A DNA stretch of 64,000 bases, taken from assembly GCF_009176645.1 (NCBI RefSeq), contig NZ_AP019007.1, positions 372,001-436,000 of the forward strand, written 5' to 3'. The position numbers were made by a program, and so were the translations under genes. Below the pieces are notes generated by a model. It ran no database searches. It worked only from the letters and a program-made list of their open reading frames with translations, and had not been told where the DNA came from. Positions 17,288 to 27,500 of the stretch are shown here, piece by piece. The first letter of the stretch is position 1. Every line of letters begins with the position of its first letter. The stretch comes from Enterobacter oligotrophicus. Its GTDB lineage: Bacteria > Pseudomonadota > Gammaproteobacteria > Enterobacterales > Enterobacteriaceae.

Positions 17288-17767
17288 TCAGGCCAGCCTG
17301 TCGACAGCCTGGAAGAAGAGATTTTCCGTCATGAGAATATTCTCTTTTGTGTCCTGATGCTCACGACGGATAAACCAACCCTTTTCCGGTGCCATGCTCA
17401 GATAAAACACCTGGCAGATACCGCAGGCCTCAACGCACATCTTCACATAACCCACCTCTCCGTCACGGCAGAGCTGTTCAGGAATAATGCTGACGCTCCG
17501 CTCACCATTCTGTAAGCGGATAGTGGTGATGTTATAGCGACATATACCGCTACTGAGGCTGAAGCCGATCGTGCTCAGATCATGGATATGTTTAGTGGCT
17601 AAAACTACCTCAATACCCGAATGGGCAAACCACTCGGTAATTTGCTGAGCCAGATCATCCATCCGCTGGCAAAATGCCCTTATTTCGGCTTCAGCTGTTT
17701 TTTTACCGGGCGGTATGATCTCAGTGTTTTGCTGTACTTTTTTAAAAAATCGTTCTCTGGCTGACAT
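17288..17767 (-). CDS. unknown protein at the distal end of the T6SS operon
   Basis: 159 residues from the ATG at 17767, which has CAGGGA upstream; a TTG at 17791 is the alternative. Predicted soluble, mixed alpha/beta: a helical N-terminal half (MSARERFFKKVQQNTEIIPP, then KTAEAEIRAFCQRMDDLAQQIT), then strands around DLSTIGFSLSSGICRYNITTI and a cysteine-containing segment VKMCVEACGICQVFYL. It lies 58 bases after the VasL-like gene on the same strand, so it may be the last gene of the T6SS transcript. I recognise no family. It could be an accessory or regulatory protein. Confidence 0.6.
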   Translation of the reverse strand: MSARERFFKKVQQNTEIIPPGKKTAEAEIRAFCQRMDDLAQQITEWFAHSGIEVVLATKHIHDLSTIGFSLSSGICRYNITTIRLQNGERSVSIIPEQLCRDGEVGYVKMCVEACGICQVFYLSMAPEKGWFIRREHQDTKENILMTENLFFQAVDRLA

Positions 17768-17825
17768 GTCGTCGTCCCTGTTTTCTCTCAAATCGACGTT
17801 TATGGCGCGATATTTCCTAAACTGA

Positions 17826-19154
17826 TTACTCTTGTTCCGGCATTTTTTGTTTCAGGAGCGCATAGCGGGCAATCAGTTGCTGCAGATGCTGTTCTGCCTG
17901 CTTTTGCTGGACTGCGCTCTTAATCTGCTCTTCCGGGATAGCGGATAACTGGCGCAACTGTTCTTCCAGCGGAACGGTACTGTTAAATGACTGCGTCATG
18001 GCAAAAACCGCTGATTTCAGTTCGCTCACGGTTATGTACTTGCCCTTCTGCTCATCCAGCGCATTAAGCCGGTTCGTCAACTGCTGCAGTTGCTGCATCC
18101 CCTGATACCAGCCATTCAGACTTTCAGGCGAAAGCGCGGTGGCCGTCATCTGCTGTTGCCAACGCTGCGCCAGCGGTTTTGCCTGCTCCGGCCACAGTAT
18201 CAGTGCCTGCTGTACCAGACTGTCGCCATAGCTGACTGCCCAGTCCGGTTTTAGCTGAGAAAGCTGTGCTAACTGCTGCTGTGTGTGTTTAATGCCCTCC
18301 TCAGGGGAAGGAGACTTCTGTCGAAGCGACTGTAACTGTTCATTTGAAAGTACAGTGGGTAACGGAGTGAGCGAAGCAGTAAATTGCACCTGCGCGGGAT
18401 CAGGTTGATGCACCGCCTGCCATCCCCATACTGCCGCTCCGGCCAGGACCAGCATAGTCATCATTCCGGCAGAAAAGGGTTTCACGGATACCGTGGTTCC
18501 AGTCATCTCGGTCGCATCGGATTGCGGCTCTGACTGCACGACATAAACCCGTTTAACGGGTTCTGCCAGCGCGGTCAGACTGGTATTCGCAGAGGGAGTC
18601 TCTTTGCACGACAAAGTAACGCCCGTGTTGTCGCTATTTTCCAGCCGCACCGCTGCGTTGTGCATCTGAGTACGCAGGGCATCAAGCTGGCTGGCGTGTT
18701 TTAGCTCCAGACGCTGTAATACCTCCCCCAGCGCGTTCAGATGTGCTTCCGCCTGGTACAGCTGGCTGAGGTCGGCATACGTCAGCGCCAGGGTGCGCAT
18801 CACCTGCTGTAGCCGTTTGCTCAGCGCGCTGAGGATTTCTATGCGCGCATGAACCGGCTGCGGCCAGAGATTCCCCCACTGTCTGGAGATCAGCACCTCC
18901 AGTATCGCCAGCCCCTCATTCATACCGTACAGCCCGGCCAGATGCGTGCGAGCCAGCGTGTACCAGGCGGCGGTCTGTAGCTCAACGCCGTTGTGCTCAA
19001 ACAGGGTCAGGCAGAGCGTTTCCGCATGATGCCAGTCCACATCCGGGCGTGCCGGATGCGTCAGTTTGTTCATTTCATCGCGGAGAGCGGCATAATCCGC
19101 AAGCGTGCGCGGGTCGCCGCCGGTGTTAAGGTGACGTTCAGTCTGTGTCGTCAT
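17826..19154 (-). CDS. VasL/TagA-like T6SS protein with ImpA N-terminal domain
   Basis: 442 residues from the ATG at 19154 (a TTG at 19169 is possible). The ImpA_N domain is recognised by TGGDPRTLADYAALRDEMNKL at the start and by ISRQWGNLWPQPVHARIEIL (about 90-110). A single membrane helix (about 235-252, FSAGMMTMLVLAGAAVWGW) follows, then a Gln-rich helical C-terminal part. Proteins of this kind are TssA relatives; the EAEC member TagA sits in the membrane and stops or holds the growing sheath at its distal end. That role is inferred by architecture. A second TssA-type gene lies at 22991-24568. Confidence 0.8.
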   Translation of the reverse strand: MTTQTERHLNTGGDPRTLADYAALRDEMNKLTHPARPDVDWHHAETLCLTLFEHNGVELQTAAWYTLARTHLAGLYGMNEGLAILEVLISRQWGNLWPQPVHARIEILSALSKRLQQVMRTLALTYADLSQLYQAEAHLNALGEVLQRLELKHASQLDALRTQMHNAAVRLENSDNTGVTLSCKETPSANTSLTALAEPVKRVYVVQSEPQSDATEMTGTTVSVKPFSAGMMTMLVLAGAAVWGWQAVHQPDPAQVQFTASLTPLPTVLSNEQLQSLRQKSPSPEEGIKHTQQQLAQLSQLKPDWAVSYGDSLVQQALILWPEQAKPLAQRWQQQMTATALSPESLNGWYQGMQQLQQLTNRLNALDEQKGKYITVSELKSAVFAMTQSFNSTVPLEEQLRQLSAIPEEQIKSAVQQKQAEQHLQQLIARYALLKQKMPEQE

Positions 19155-19179
19155 GATGGTTTCAGCCAAAAGTTAATCA

Positions 19180-19623
19180 CTAGATTGCGGCGCGTGCGTC
19201 CAGGTACTGCTGCTGTTTCAGATGGCGGATAAGCACCCGGCCTTCAGGCATAAACTCGGTGCCATAGCGCACCAGTCCGATGCCCTTGAGTTCCGCGTCG
19301 ATGGCGTAGCGCAGTTCACCTGGTTGCGTCTGCTCCAGCATTACCACCATGATTTTGCTCAGCCGCGGTTCGTACTTTAGCAGCACCGCTGAAAGCGTGG
19401 TGATAAGCTGGTGCGCAGTGCCGGGCATCCCCTGAAGAATTTTGGTCATATCCGGCAGACCGTAGTCCGGCAGATGCGCCAGCGTACCAGCGCGGCAGTT
19501 GAGAATGCGCTGCATGTTATCCAGCACCGATAAAATCACCTGGTTTTCTTCGCTGACATGATGCAGTTCGAGCCCGCCGGAGAAGTTTCCATACAGCGTT
19601 TCATACAGAGAAGGACGCGGCAT
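19180..19623 (-). CDS. tssE: T6SS baseplate protein TssE
   Basis: 147 residues, a gp25-like wedge protein: MPRPSLYETLYGNFSGG at the start, NMQRILNCRAGTLAHLPDYGLPD in the middle, and RYAIDAELKG towards the end. TssE joins the baseplate wedge (TssEFGK) and primes sheath polymerisation. It starts 2 bases after the tssJ stop and is followed closely by the VasL-like gene. Confidence 0.93.
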   Translation of the reverse strand: MPRPSLYETLYGNFSGGLELHHVSEENQVILSVLDNMQRILNCRAGTLAHLPDYGLPDMTKILQGMPGTAHQLITTLSAVLLKYEPRLSKIMVVMLEQTQPGELRYAIDAELKGIGLVRYGTEFMPEGRVLIRHLKQQQYLDARAAI

Positions 19624-19625
19624 TA

Positions 19626-20168
19626 TCAGTTCTCCTTCAGCGGTAGCAACACCAGGCGGTTATTACTGGCTTCGATGACACGCGCTGTATCCGGGTCGAG
19701 GTCGTCTCGGGACAGGACAATACGCCAGGTGTCATTGGCCTGGTCCGGTGCCATAAACATGCCCGCCACCGCCACGTACTGCGCTGCTTCTTCCAGCGGT
19801 ATATCCAGCGTCACTGATTCTCCAGGCCGCAGCCGGATATCCCTTTCTGCGACAAGATCCGCTTTAATGGCCTGGCTGTCGTCAGCAAATAACGACGGGT
19901 AATCGGTGCTGTCGAATGCCTTACGGTCCTTAAGCTGGTAAATACGTACTACTGTCGACAGCGATGCCCCTTTCGCGTTGTTATTGATGCCCTCGCGTGC
20001 CCGGATGTCCAGATGTAGGGTTTTCACCTGTTTATAAAAGATGGACTTTGTCACTGAGATGGTCCCATCTTTTACAGTCTGCGTCAGGCCACAACCGGTT
20101 AAGGCCGTGGCGAGGGTTAATGCCAGCAGTGTGGCGGAAGTGTTACCAGCGGTAATCGCCATCTTCAT
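19626..20168 (-). CDS. tssJ: T6SS outer-membrane lipoprotein TssJ
   Basis: 180 residues from the ATG at 20168 (MKMAITAG; a second ATG is two codons on). The open frame goes further upstream but overlaps tssG and lacks a signal. The signal peptide ends in the lipobox LTGC with the lipidated Cys at 26. The mature protein shows the TssJ beta-sandwich pattern, including VVRIYQLKDRKAFD, SLFADD and the ARVIEASNNRLVLLPL tail. TssJ binds TssM in the periplasm to build the trans-envelope channel. The gene overlaps the end of tssG by 26 bases. Confidence 0.92.
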   Translation of the reverse strand: MKMAITAGNTSATLLALTLATALTGCGLTQTVKDGTISVTKSIFYKQVKTLHLDIRAREGINNNAKGASLSTVVRIYQLKDRKAFDSTDYPSLFADDSQAIKADLVAERDIRLRPGESVTLDIPLEEAAQYVAVAGMFMAPDQANDTWRIVLSRDDLDPDTARVIEASNNRLVLLPLKEN

Positions 20169-21243
20169 CGCTCTCCCTTCGGTGAATATTTTCCTGAACG
20201 CGCTGAAAACGGCCCAGATGAATGGTGATAATGTCATTTCTGTTTTGTTGCGGGTTAAGTGGTCGCAGCACCGCCGTGCGCCCGAGTTGCACGGCAAGGT
20301 TTTCACTGCACACAAGCTGAGCATCGGGCAGCAAGTATCTCGCCACGCACAATTGCAACCGCACGTCCAGATTTGATCCCAGGTAAACATGCAGCAGCGC
20401 CATCAGATCACCGTGTAGTTCACCGCCAGGCAGCCAGCCACGAACGTCGTCTGGATTATCGGTCGTCAGTTTCAACAGCACCTGGCCGTTGACATCTGTA
20501 CCGTGTGTTCCCATGACGGGACGGTGTTTCAGGCTAACCGATCGCTGTGAGTTCATGGCTACCTGGTTTTTCAACGGAATACGACAGCGGTCATGATGGT
20601 ACACGTCAGCACTCGTATCCGGTGCCAATAATTGTACCAGTGCATGCATCCCTTCCGCCGTGCGCCCCGGCAGCAGCATTACTGGCAACAGCGCCAGGAA
20701 ACGGGACAATGGCGTACCCGCCGTGGCTGCACATCCCGGAATCCCCAGCCCTGCCAGTCCAAGCAGATACTGAGAGGTGTTATCCGTTCCACCAGCCTGA
20801 AATGTCGCCGGGTACGAATATTTGCGCCAGATACGATAATACTGGGCTATCAGCCTATGGTTGAAGATATCGAGAAAATCGCGAGTGGCCTCAACCCCCT
20901 CCCGCTGTTGTGCGATATCGTCGATATAGTGCGTCGGCAGCGGCGATTCAACGCCGTACAACCCCATAAAAGTGATATCAACCGACGGCGGCAGATGCGC
21001 ATGTTCCGGTTCCGGGTCCGTCAGCCCCCGGATTTCACTGGCCGGGAATCCCATACCAGGATGAGGACGAAAACGCACAGGCTCCTGACGCACCCGCCAG
21101 TCGCTACCAGGAACCGGCGAATCCAGCTGGCTTTGCTCCAGCAGCCAGCAAAAACGATAAAAGTTCATATACGGCAACTGATGCCGTAGTCGCATCATCA
21201 GCCCGGCAGGCGCTGACTGTGATTCTCTTTCCACCGGATACAC
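20143..21243 (-). CDS. tssG: T6SS baseplate protein TssG
   Basis: 366 residues with a GTG start at 21243, inside the end of tssF (46-base overlap), so coupling is likely. Family signatures: YMNFYRFCWLLEQ near the start, VRFRPHPGMGFPASEI, YGVESPLPTHY and the QYLLGLAGLG segment. TssG forms the TssE-F2-G wedge of the baseplate, binding TssF and TssK. Normal length, no anomalies. Confidence 0.93.
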   Translation of the reverse strand: MYPVERESQSAPAGLMMRLRHQLPYMNFYRFCWLLEQSQLDSPVPGSDWRVRQEPVRFRPHPGMGFPASEIRGLTDPEPEHAHLPPSVDITFMGLYGVESPLPTHYIDDIAQQREGVEATRDFLDIFNHRLIAQYYRIWRKYSYPATFQAGGTDNTSQYLLGLAGLGIPGCAATAGTPLSRFLALLPVMLLPGRTAEGMHALVQLLAPDTSADVYHHDRCRIPLKNQVAMNSQRSVSLKHRPVMGTHGTDVNGQVLLKLTTDNPDDVRGWLPGGELHGDLMALLHVYLGSNLDVRLQLCVARYLLPDAQLVCSENLAVQLGRTAVLRPLNPQQNRNDIITIHLGRFQRVQENIHRRESDEDGDYRW

Positions 21244-22961
21244 TTTCCTTCTGGCTGAACAATCAGCGTGAGCTGGTTAAACTGGTTCATATCGGCATAC
21301 AGCGCAAAAAATCGGTTAAGCATTTCTCCAAACAGATGGATATCGCCTTCGCCGGTAAAACCACTGCTGTCGAGCGTCACCTCAACATCAAGCCCGCGCA
21401 ACAGAAAACCATCTTCAAAACGCTGGACGCGGTGGTGTCTTACGTCCAGGATGGCGTCCAGACGACGATTATTCATTTCGTCCTCCCGCCAGTTATAAAG
21501 TGACAGCGTTCCGCGCAGTACCTCCGCACTACTCATCATATTCAGAAAGCGGGTGCCGAGATGGCTCATGACCCGCCAGTGAAAACGGTCTTCCGCCGGC
21601 GGATACGCTGGCAGAGTCGGCTTGCACAGATTGCGGACGGTGAGTGGGGTTTCGGATATCTGTTCACAGCGGTCCAGCAGCGTGCTCTGCAGCGCCCGGC
21701 GCGGCAATTGTCCATTGGTGCCAGTGATACGTAACGAGACGGTTTCCCGCGCAATTTCCCGGTCAGCTTCCCACCGCTCACCGCCGAGAATCAGCCAGGT
21801 GTCGTGCATACCGGTAACGCCCCGCTTCACACGGGTGTGGTAATAGCGCTCTGGCGCGTGGCGGCGCATCATGCCACCCTGATGGCGGAAACTGGTGAAT
21901 GGTACGTAGCGCGCATCCCCGGTTCGCCCGGAGCCGGTGACACTGTCTACGGAATAAATCTCGGTATGCCCATCTTGTAGTCGCTTCGGGCGCAGCAGGT
22001 ATTCACTCTCCAGCCCGCTGATGGTCAGTGGATCAGCTTCCAGAGTAAACAGGTTAATGACTGGCACGCAGTGCAGTCGCAGGGCGTCGCTGGTTACCGG
22101 CAAATCGCTCTGCCACACCCGGCTGAACACCACCTCAATATCGAAATGCATCGTCCCCGCCGGCAGCGTGATGTTTTCCAGACCATTAAGATTCACAAAC
22201 ATAAATTTTTCACGGAAGGTGAAATACTCCAGCAACAACTGGTAACCACTGAAGGCACTGTCGCCTTTCGGCCACAGGCGGTCCTCCTCACCAAAGCCGC
22301 CCGGCGAAAAGTAACCGTCGAGCCTTATCCGCTCACTCTGCCCCGGCAGACGCAAGTACAGAGCGGTCTGGCGTTTTGTCAGCCACAGGTGCAGGGCGCA
22401 GCCTGTGACGGTGTCCTCCCCGAGGTACAGTGGCAAATGACTAAGGTCAGACTGGGTCCAGTCAGCCTGAGGGCTGCAGGTAAACCGTATCCGCAGGGCC
22501 GAACGCCCGTCTGGCTCTGTCGCCATCACCACCTCCGTCACCGCCAGGGGGTTCAGCATCACGTCACAGGTGGTGCGGTAGCGACAGACAGTATTTTTTG
22601 ATCCCACCGGACGGGACATCACTTCCAGCCCGGCAGACACCACTTCACCCATTTTCATCGCTGGCACGTCCGGGCTGAACGCCACCACCGACAGCGACGG
22701 AATGGTGCGCAGGTAGTGCGGCCACAGCATACTGACCAGCCCTTCAGTCAGTTCCGGCAGGTCGTCATCAATCTTTTCGCGCAGGCGGCCCATAGAAAAG
22801 GCAAAACCTTCAAACAGGCGTTCAACATACGGGTCCGGTGTACCAGCCTTGTCCAGATCCAGCATTGCCGCCCGGTCGGGGTGCGTCTGTGCGAATTCCT
22901 TTGCCGCCTCGCGCAGGTAGCGCATTTCAGCGTCAAAATAACGCAGGGTTAAATCGTCCAT
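21198..22961 (-). CDS. tssF: T6SS baseplate protein TssF
   Basis: 587 residues, the standard size. The N-terminus MDDLTLRYFDAEMRYLREAA and the segment HPDRAAMLDLDKAGTPDPYVERLFEGFAF are diagnostic of TssF. DLPELTEGLVSMLWPHYLRTIPSL follows. TssF is the largest wedge protein of the baseplate and pairs with TssG. It lies 29 bases after the tssA stop. Confidence 0.95.
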   Translation of the reverse strand: MDDLTLRYFDAEMRYLREAAKEFAQTHPDRAAMLDLDKAGTPDPYVERLFEGFAFSMGRLREKIDDDLPELTEGLVSMLWPHYLRTIPSLSVVAFSPDVPAMKMGEVVSAGLEVMSRPVGSKNTVCRYRTTCDVMLNPLAVTEVVMATEPDGRSALRIRFTCSPQADWTQSDLSHLPLYLGEDTVTGCALHLWLTKRQTALYLRLPGQSERIRLDGYFSPGGFGEEDRLWPKGDSAFSGYQLLLEYFTFREKFMFVNLNGLENITLPAGTMHFDIEVVFSRVWQSDLPVTSDALRLHCVPVINLFTLEADPLTISGLESEYLLRPKRLQDGHTEIYSVDSVTGSGRTGDARYVPFTSFRHQGGMMRRHAPERYYHTRVKRGVTGMHDTWLILGGERWEADREIARETVSLRITGTNGQLPRRALQSTLLDRCEQISETPLTVRNLCKPTLPAYPPAEDRFHWRVMSHLGTRFLNMMSSAEVLRGTLSLYNWREDEMNNRRLDAILDVRHHRVQRFEDGFLLRGLDVEVTLDSSGFTGEGDIHLFGEMLNRFFALYADMNQFNQLTLIVQPEGKCIRWKENHSQRLPG

Positions 22962-22990
22962 TTATTTTCTCAGCATTCAGAGAGTATGAG

Positions 22991-24568
22991 TCAGCCGCAC
23001 AGCACAGCGGCTTTTACCGGGTCAATCGCAACCAGCCCCGCCAGCAGCTGTTCCATTTCTGGATTCAGCCGCGCTTTGTCAGCCTCACTGCGCCCGGCTT
23101 TCATGCGCAGCAGTTTCAGTCGTCTGGCCTTCACTTCAAACAGCAATGTTGGCTCCCACTGCGTGAGCATGATGTTTGTCGCGTGGCTGTCCAGCTCACC
23201 CAGCAAATGCAGTGCCAGTTCGTTTTTCCCCGTCTGTTCGGCAATACGCGCCATCAGCAGACGCAACAGCCAGCAGTGTCGTGCGGTGGTAATACCTGGC
23301 CGCCCCTGCAGCCAGGCCATCGCCGCCTCAAGTCCACCGCTGTCGGCAATCGCAAGTGCATCAGACTCCAGTTGCAGAATGTCGTTATCACCTGGGACAG
23401 CAGCGGAACTGGCTGTGGGTTCGTGCAGCCAGCCAGTCGGATCGCCCGTCACCTGCTGTTGTATCCAGCCCAGGGTTACCTCATCAGCAAACGGCGTGCC
23501 GTCATTAAAGGTGAGGGTCTCCAGGCCCGGCAGGCGCACGAGCAAACCTTTCAGATCGGCCTGAATAATGGCGGCTTCAGCGTCCAGCCCGGACTTCACC
23601 AGCGACTGGTGCAGATACCACTGCACGTCCAGCCACAGATGATTCGCGCCGCGCGACAGCACGCTGTCCGCCTCTTCCATCAGCTCACGCCAGCTCTGCT
23701 GCAGATAAAGGCGCTTCAGTTGCGCCCGCAGGTCCGGTTTCGGCGGTTCGATGCGGGTTTTACCATCCGCCTGAAGCGGCGGTAACTGATGCAGGGTGTC
23801 ATGACGGAGATTCTTTATCAGCCGATGGGCGGACAACCAGCCGTCCGGCTGGTTTCTCAGGTATTCCGCCAGTAAGCGCGCCTGCGCTAACAGTTCCTGG
23901 CCTGAAGCGATGCCTGTCAGCGATGGTACGTTAGTGCGTGAAGCTATGGTGTGACCAGTATCGCTGACATTCTGCGGCACCATCGCATCCGGGCCGCCGG
24001 ATTTTTGTAACCGGGTTTCCAGCGCGGCATAAAGCGCTGCTGGTAAAGCACTCCCCGCCTCCTGCTCCAATAGCCAAAGCGCACCCGCAATACGCGCGGT
24101 GTCAGCATTGTTGACCTCCGGGTACAGTGACAGACTGTCAAGCATACGGTTGCTTCCTAGCCATTCCAGTGCCCCCTTGCGACTGCGCTCCCGCTGTGGG
24201 TGCAACTGCACACTGAAACGTTGCATTAACCCGGCCAACAGTTCCAGTCCGTCCGCCAGACCCGCTTCGCCGTCACGATGTAACCGTGCCCAGGCATAAT
24301 ATGTCGCGACGCGAATGTCTTTTGTTATGGTGGTCAGCAATTTTTCAGCCAGTTGGCATACAAGCTCTGTATCCGCGCCGGAGAGTTTATTCACCTCCTC
24401 GCGCATCTGCTGAAAATCATCATCGTAACCTGGGTCATCACCCGTCGGTTTATCAGGTGATACCGGTTGTAACCAGTTAGCCCACATCTGCAGGCGCAGC
24501 GCCGCCTGCTTCGCTAGTGCGTCTGGGGCCACCTGACAGGCGTTAATCAGTGTATTAACAGATGCCAT
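22991..24568 (-). CDS. tssA: T6SS cap protein TssA
   Basis: 525 residues. The N-terminal ImpA_N domain is seen in ATYYAWARLHRDGEAGLADGL followed by FSVQLHPQRERSRKGALEWL (about 95-145). A middle helical region and a C-terminal TssA-type domain follow (ending EMEQLLAGLVAIDPVKAAVL). TssA caps the tube-sheath, docks on the baseplate and then guides tail growth. Its start at 24568 coincides with the last base of the tssM stop codon (24568-24570). Confidence 0.9.
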   Translation of the reverse strand: MASVNTLINACQVAPDALAKQAALRLQMWANWLQPVSPDKPTGDDPGYDDDFQQMREEVNKLSGADTELVCQLAEKLLTTITKDIRVATYYAWARLHRDGEAGLADGLELLAGLMQRFSVQLHPQRERSRKGALEWLGSNRMLDSLSLYPEVNNADTARIAGALWLLEQEAGSALPAALYAALETRLQKSGGPDAMVPQNVSDTGHTIASRTNVPSLTGIASGQELLAQARLLAEYLRNQPDGWLSAHRLIKNLRHDTLHQLPPLQADGKTRIEPPKPDLRAQLKRLYLQQSWRELMEEADSVLSRGANHLWLDVQWYLHQSLVKSGLDAEAAIIQADLKGLLVRLPGLETLTFNDGTPFADEVTLGWIQQQVTGDPTGWLHEPTASSAAVPGDNDILQLESDALAIADSGGLEAAMAWLQGRPGITTARHCWLLRLLMARIAEQTGKNELALHLLGELDSHATNIMLTQWEPTLLFEVKARRLKLLRMKAGRSEADKARLNPEMEQLLAGLVAIDPVKAAVLCG

Positions 24569-27500
24569 CAGTACGTCTCCTCTGCGTAGTCATCTTCTGC
24601 GGCCCTGGGATCAGTGGCTGGCACGCTGATACTGAAAATTGTCTCCGGAAGCGTGAAATCACGTAATTTCAACAACGCCAGCGGCCCTTCACCTGCCTCG
24701 GTGCGCAGGGTATAGTTCAGAGGCCTGCCGTCTGGTGCTTGCCAACGCAGGCTCCAGCTGCTGCCTGTACCGGGGTAAGCGTTGACAGACGCTTTATCCA
24801 GCAGACGTATCCAGCCCCAGGCTCCGGACATATCGGCATACTGGCGAGTGCCTGCCTGCGTGCTTATCCAGCTCAAGGCCGCCCCCGGCGCTTCAGTATC
24901 CGCGGGCCAGCTAAACCGCTTCCAGGCAGGCATCTGGTTCATATAGGTCAGTTTCTGACTGTCAATCACCAGTGTGGTCTGCATGATGTCATCGGCCGTA
25001 CCAGGACGGAGTTCGAAGGACAGACCAGCTTCCCCGCGGGTGAACACCACATCGGAGATATGGCTCAGGGTGTCCACCGCCTGTAAAAACGACGGATTAA
25101 AGGTCAGTCCCTGGGCATTGATGCTATCCGGTACCCAGTGGCTTCCCTCCCTGTGCAACACACCGTTAAGACGGGTCTGTAAAAAATGAGTAATTCTCCC
25201 GGAATCTGCATTGAGGTATTTCGCCAGCAACGGCAGGGAAACCTCACTGCTCGTATCCCTGAACGGATACCGGCCGCCAAAAGCTGCGTTCCAGTCGTCC
25301 ACCACCGCGCTTTGCCACTGAGTATTGAGACTTTCTGCCGCCGGGGTCAGAACCTGCTGCCAGGCCTGCTCCATCGGGCGGACAAACACGGTCTGTCCGA
25401 AACCGCTCCACTCCTGCCCCAGCCCGGCCGCCACCAGGCTTCCGTAATCGCGGGTTTCAGTTAAATCCACCGCCTTCCCCTGGAATACCGTCTGCGCCAG
25501 CGCCTGGGTCATCGCCTGTGGGTCAGTGGCATTGGTCACCTGCTGTAAGCGCAGGCGCACCTGGGTGACGCGAGTGAGGAAGGTCTGAAGGCTCATATCG
25601 GTACTGCCAGTGCCTTTCTGCGAATTATCCATCAGCGCCAGCACCGGACCAAAGGTCTCATCCAGTGGACCGTGAGAGCCCGCATTCTGGTCAATGACAG
25701 GATGTTTATCGCCGCCGAGCAGATTTTTAGCGGATTTCACCAGCGAATCGGATATCGCCTCACCGCTCTGCCCGGTTCTCCCCTGAATACTTAGTGTGTT
25801 CATCAATGCCACCAGAGGGGACTGGCGCACATCCGCCATCAGCGTAAGCTGGTCAATCGCATCAGACAGCGTGGCAACCCGCCGAAGCCGCAGACTGTTA
25901 AGAAAATCGAGCCACGTGCCGCTGAAGTCGGCAAAGTAACGCTCAGTCAGGCGTTGTTTCAGGACTTCCGGTGGGGTTTGCTGTGAGGCTGGTTGCTTAC
26001 TGTCGCTCAGCACCCAGTCCATTTCGTCGCGGCGCTCCGTAACCACTTTTTCTATGGCTGGCTGCACCGCCTCTTCCCAGGCCTGGCGGGTGAACATCCC
26101 CGGCACCACTTCATCCGTGGTAAACAGTTGCGATGCCTCGGTGTCCCCGGTCATATCGGCCAGGCGCATATCCGCATACTGATTTGCCACCTGTGCAAGC
26201 AGCTTCTGATAGAGAGTGGATTCACTGTTGCGCATGCCCAACTGACGGATTAAAAGCGTGCGGGCCTGACTGACCAGTCCTGTGTTGGGGGACAGACGCC
26301 ACTGCGGATGTGATATCAGGCTGGCACCATAAAACGCCAGCAGCGACAGTCCGCTCCCCTGCCAGACACCATTTGTCACACCAGCACGTTGTGGCCAGTC
26401 CCGCATCAGTGTGGTGGCAAACCAGCCAGCATTCATTTTTTCGGGACGCGAAAGCATCAGGTACAGTTTTAACTGGTCGTAGGCTGTTTTTGCCATTCGC
26501 TCACGCAGTGGACTGTCCGGCGGCAGCTGTATGAACGCGTTCAGTTGCTGCTGAAGATGTTTCGCCGCCGCATCGCGCAGCAGCGGCAGTGCCATTTCAC
26601 CATAGCGCGGGAAGAGCGCCGCCAGCAGTTCATCGTTCTGGCTGAGACCGCTGCGGGTGTACCACGGCACACCGTGCTGTGCACGGTATTCCAGTTGAGA
26701 AAGCGTTTTTTGCAGTTCAGAGAGGGCGTGCAGACGGACCGCCAGCGGCTTCTTCTCCATCGAGGCCTGCCGGAGCTGCTCCTGCGTAGTCGCCACCAGA
26801 CTGCGGTTAGCGATAAAAGAGGCTGCCATGGATACGCCCCACAGCAGCATCATGATGGAGGTGGCCATACCCACCCCCTGTCGCCAGCTGAGGCCCGGTT
26901 TACGGGGCCGCAGGCCCGTCGGTAACGACAGCACTGAGTCCGCGATGACATCCCAGCGGTTATCCCTGCCCCAGTGATGCTTCACGCTACGTACCGCCCC
27001 CGGTGAAGGTGTGCTGAACACCACTCCGGCCAACGGTAAGGGACGGTAAGGATTAAGCAATACCGATAACGGCTCAGCCACCGTTTCGGGTTTACGGGTA
27101 AGCTGGTCGGCAAGAGCGAGCAAGAAATTATACTGCGGGTCTGTACAGACTTGTTGCACGCCCTGCGCAGTCAGTTGCGGTATCAACCCGTTAAGCTGAG
27201 CGGCAAGCGCTTTCGGCTGACAATGTGCAGACAACAGGCACCCGATCGGCTGAGTAACACGCCCGACCTGCTCTCCGGTGTGCGAATGCAGCGACCAGGC
27301 GTAAAGGGGAAGTTTCCAGCCCAGGGCTTCATAACGTTTGTTCAGGGCATGGGCCAGCATGTCCATGGCATCCGGTGAAAGCGTGGACGTCAGTCCTGCC
27401 TCTTCCACACCCGCGCGAGCGTCCAGGGCAGATGTCACCCATACCATGCCGTCTGCCGGGCGATGGCGCAGTTTACGCAGGGCGGCCAGCCAGTCGATAT

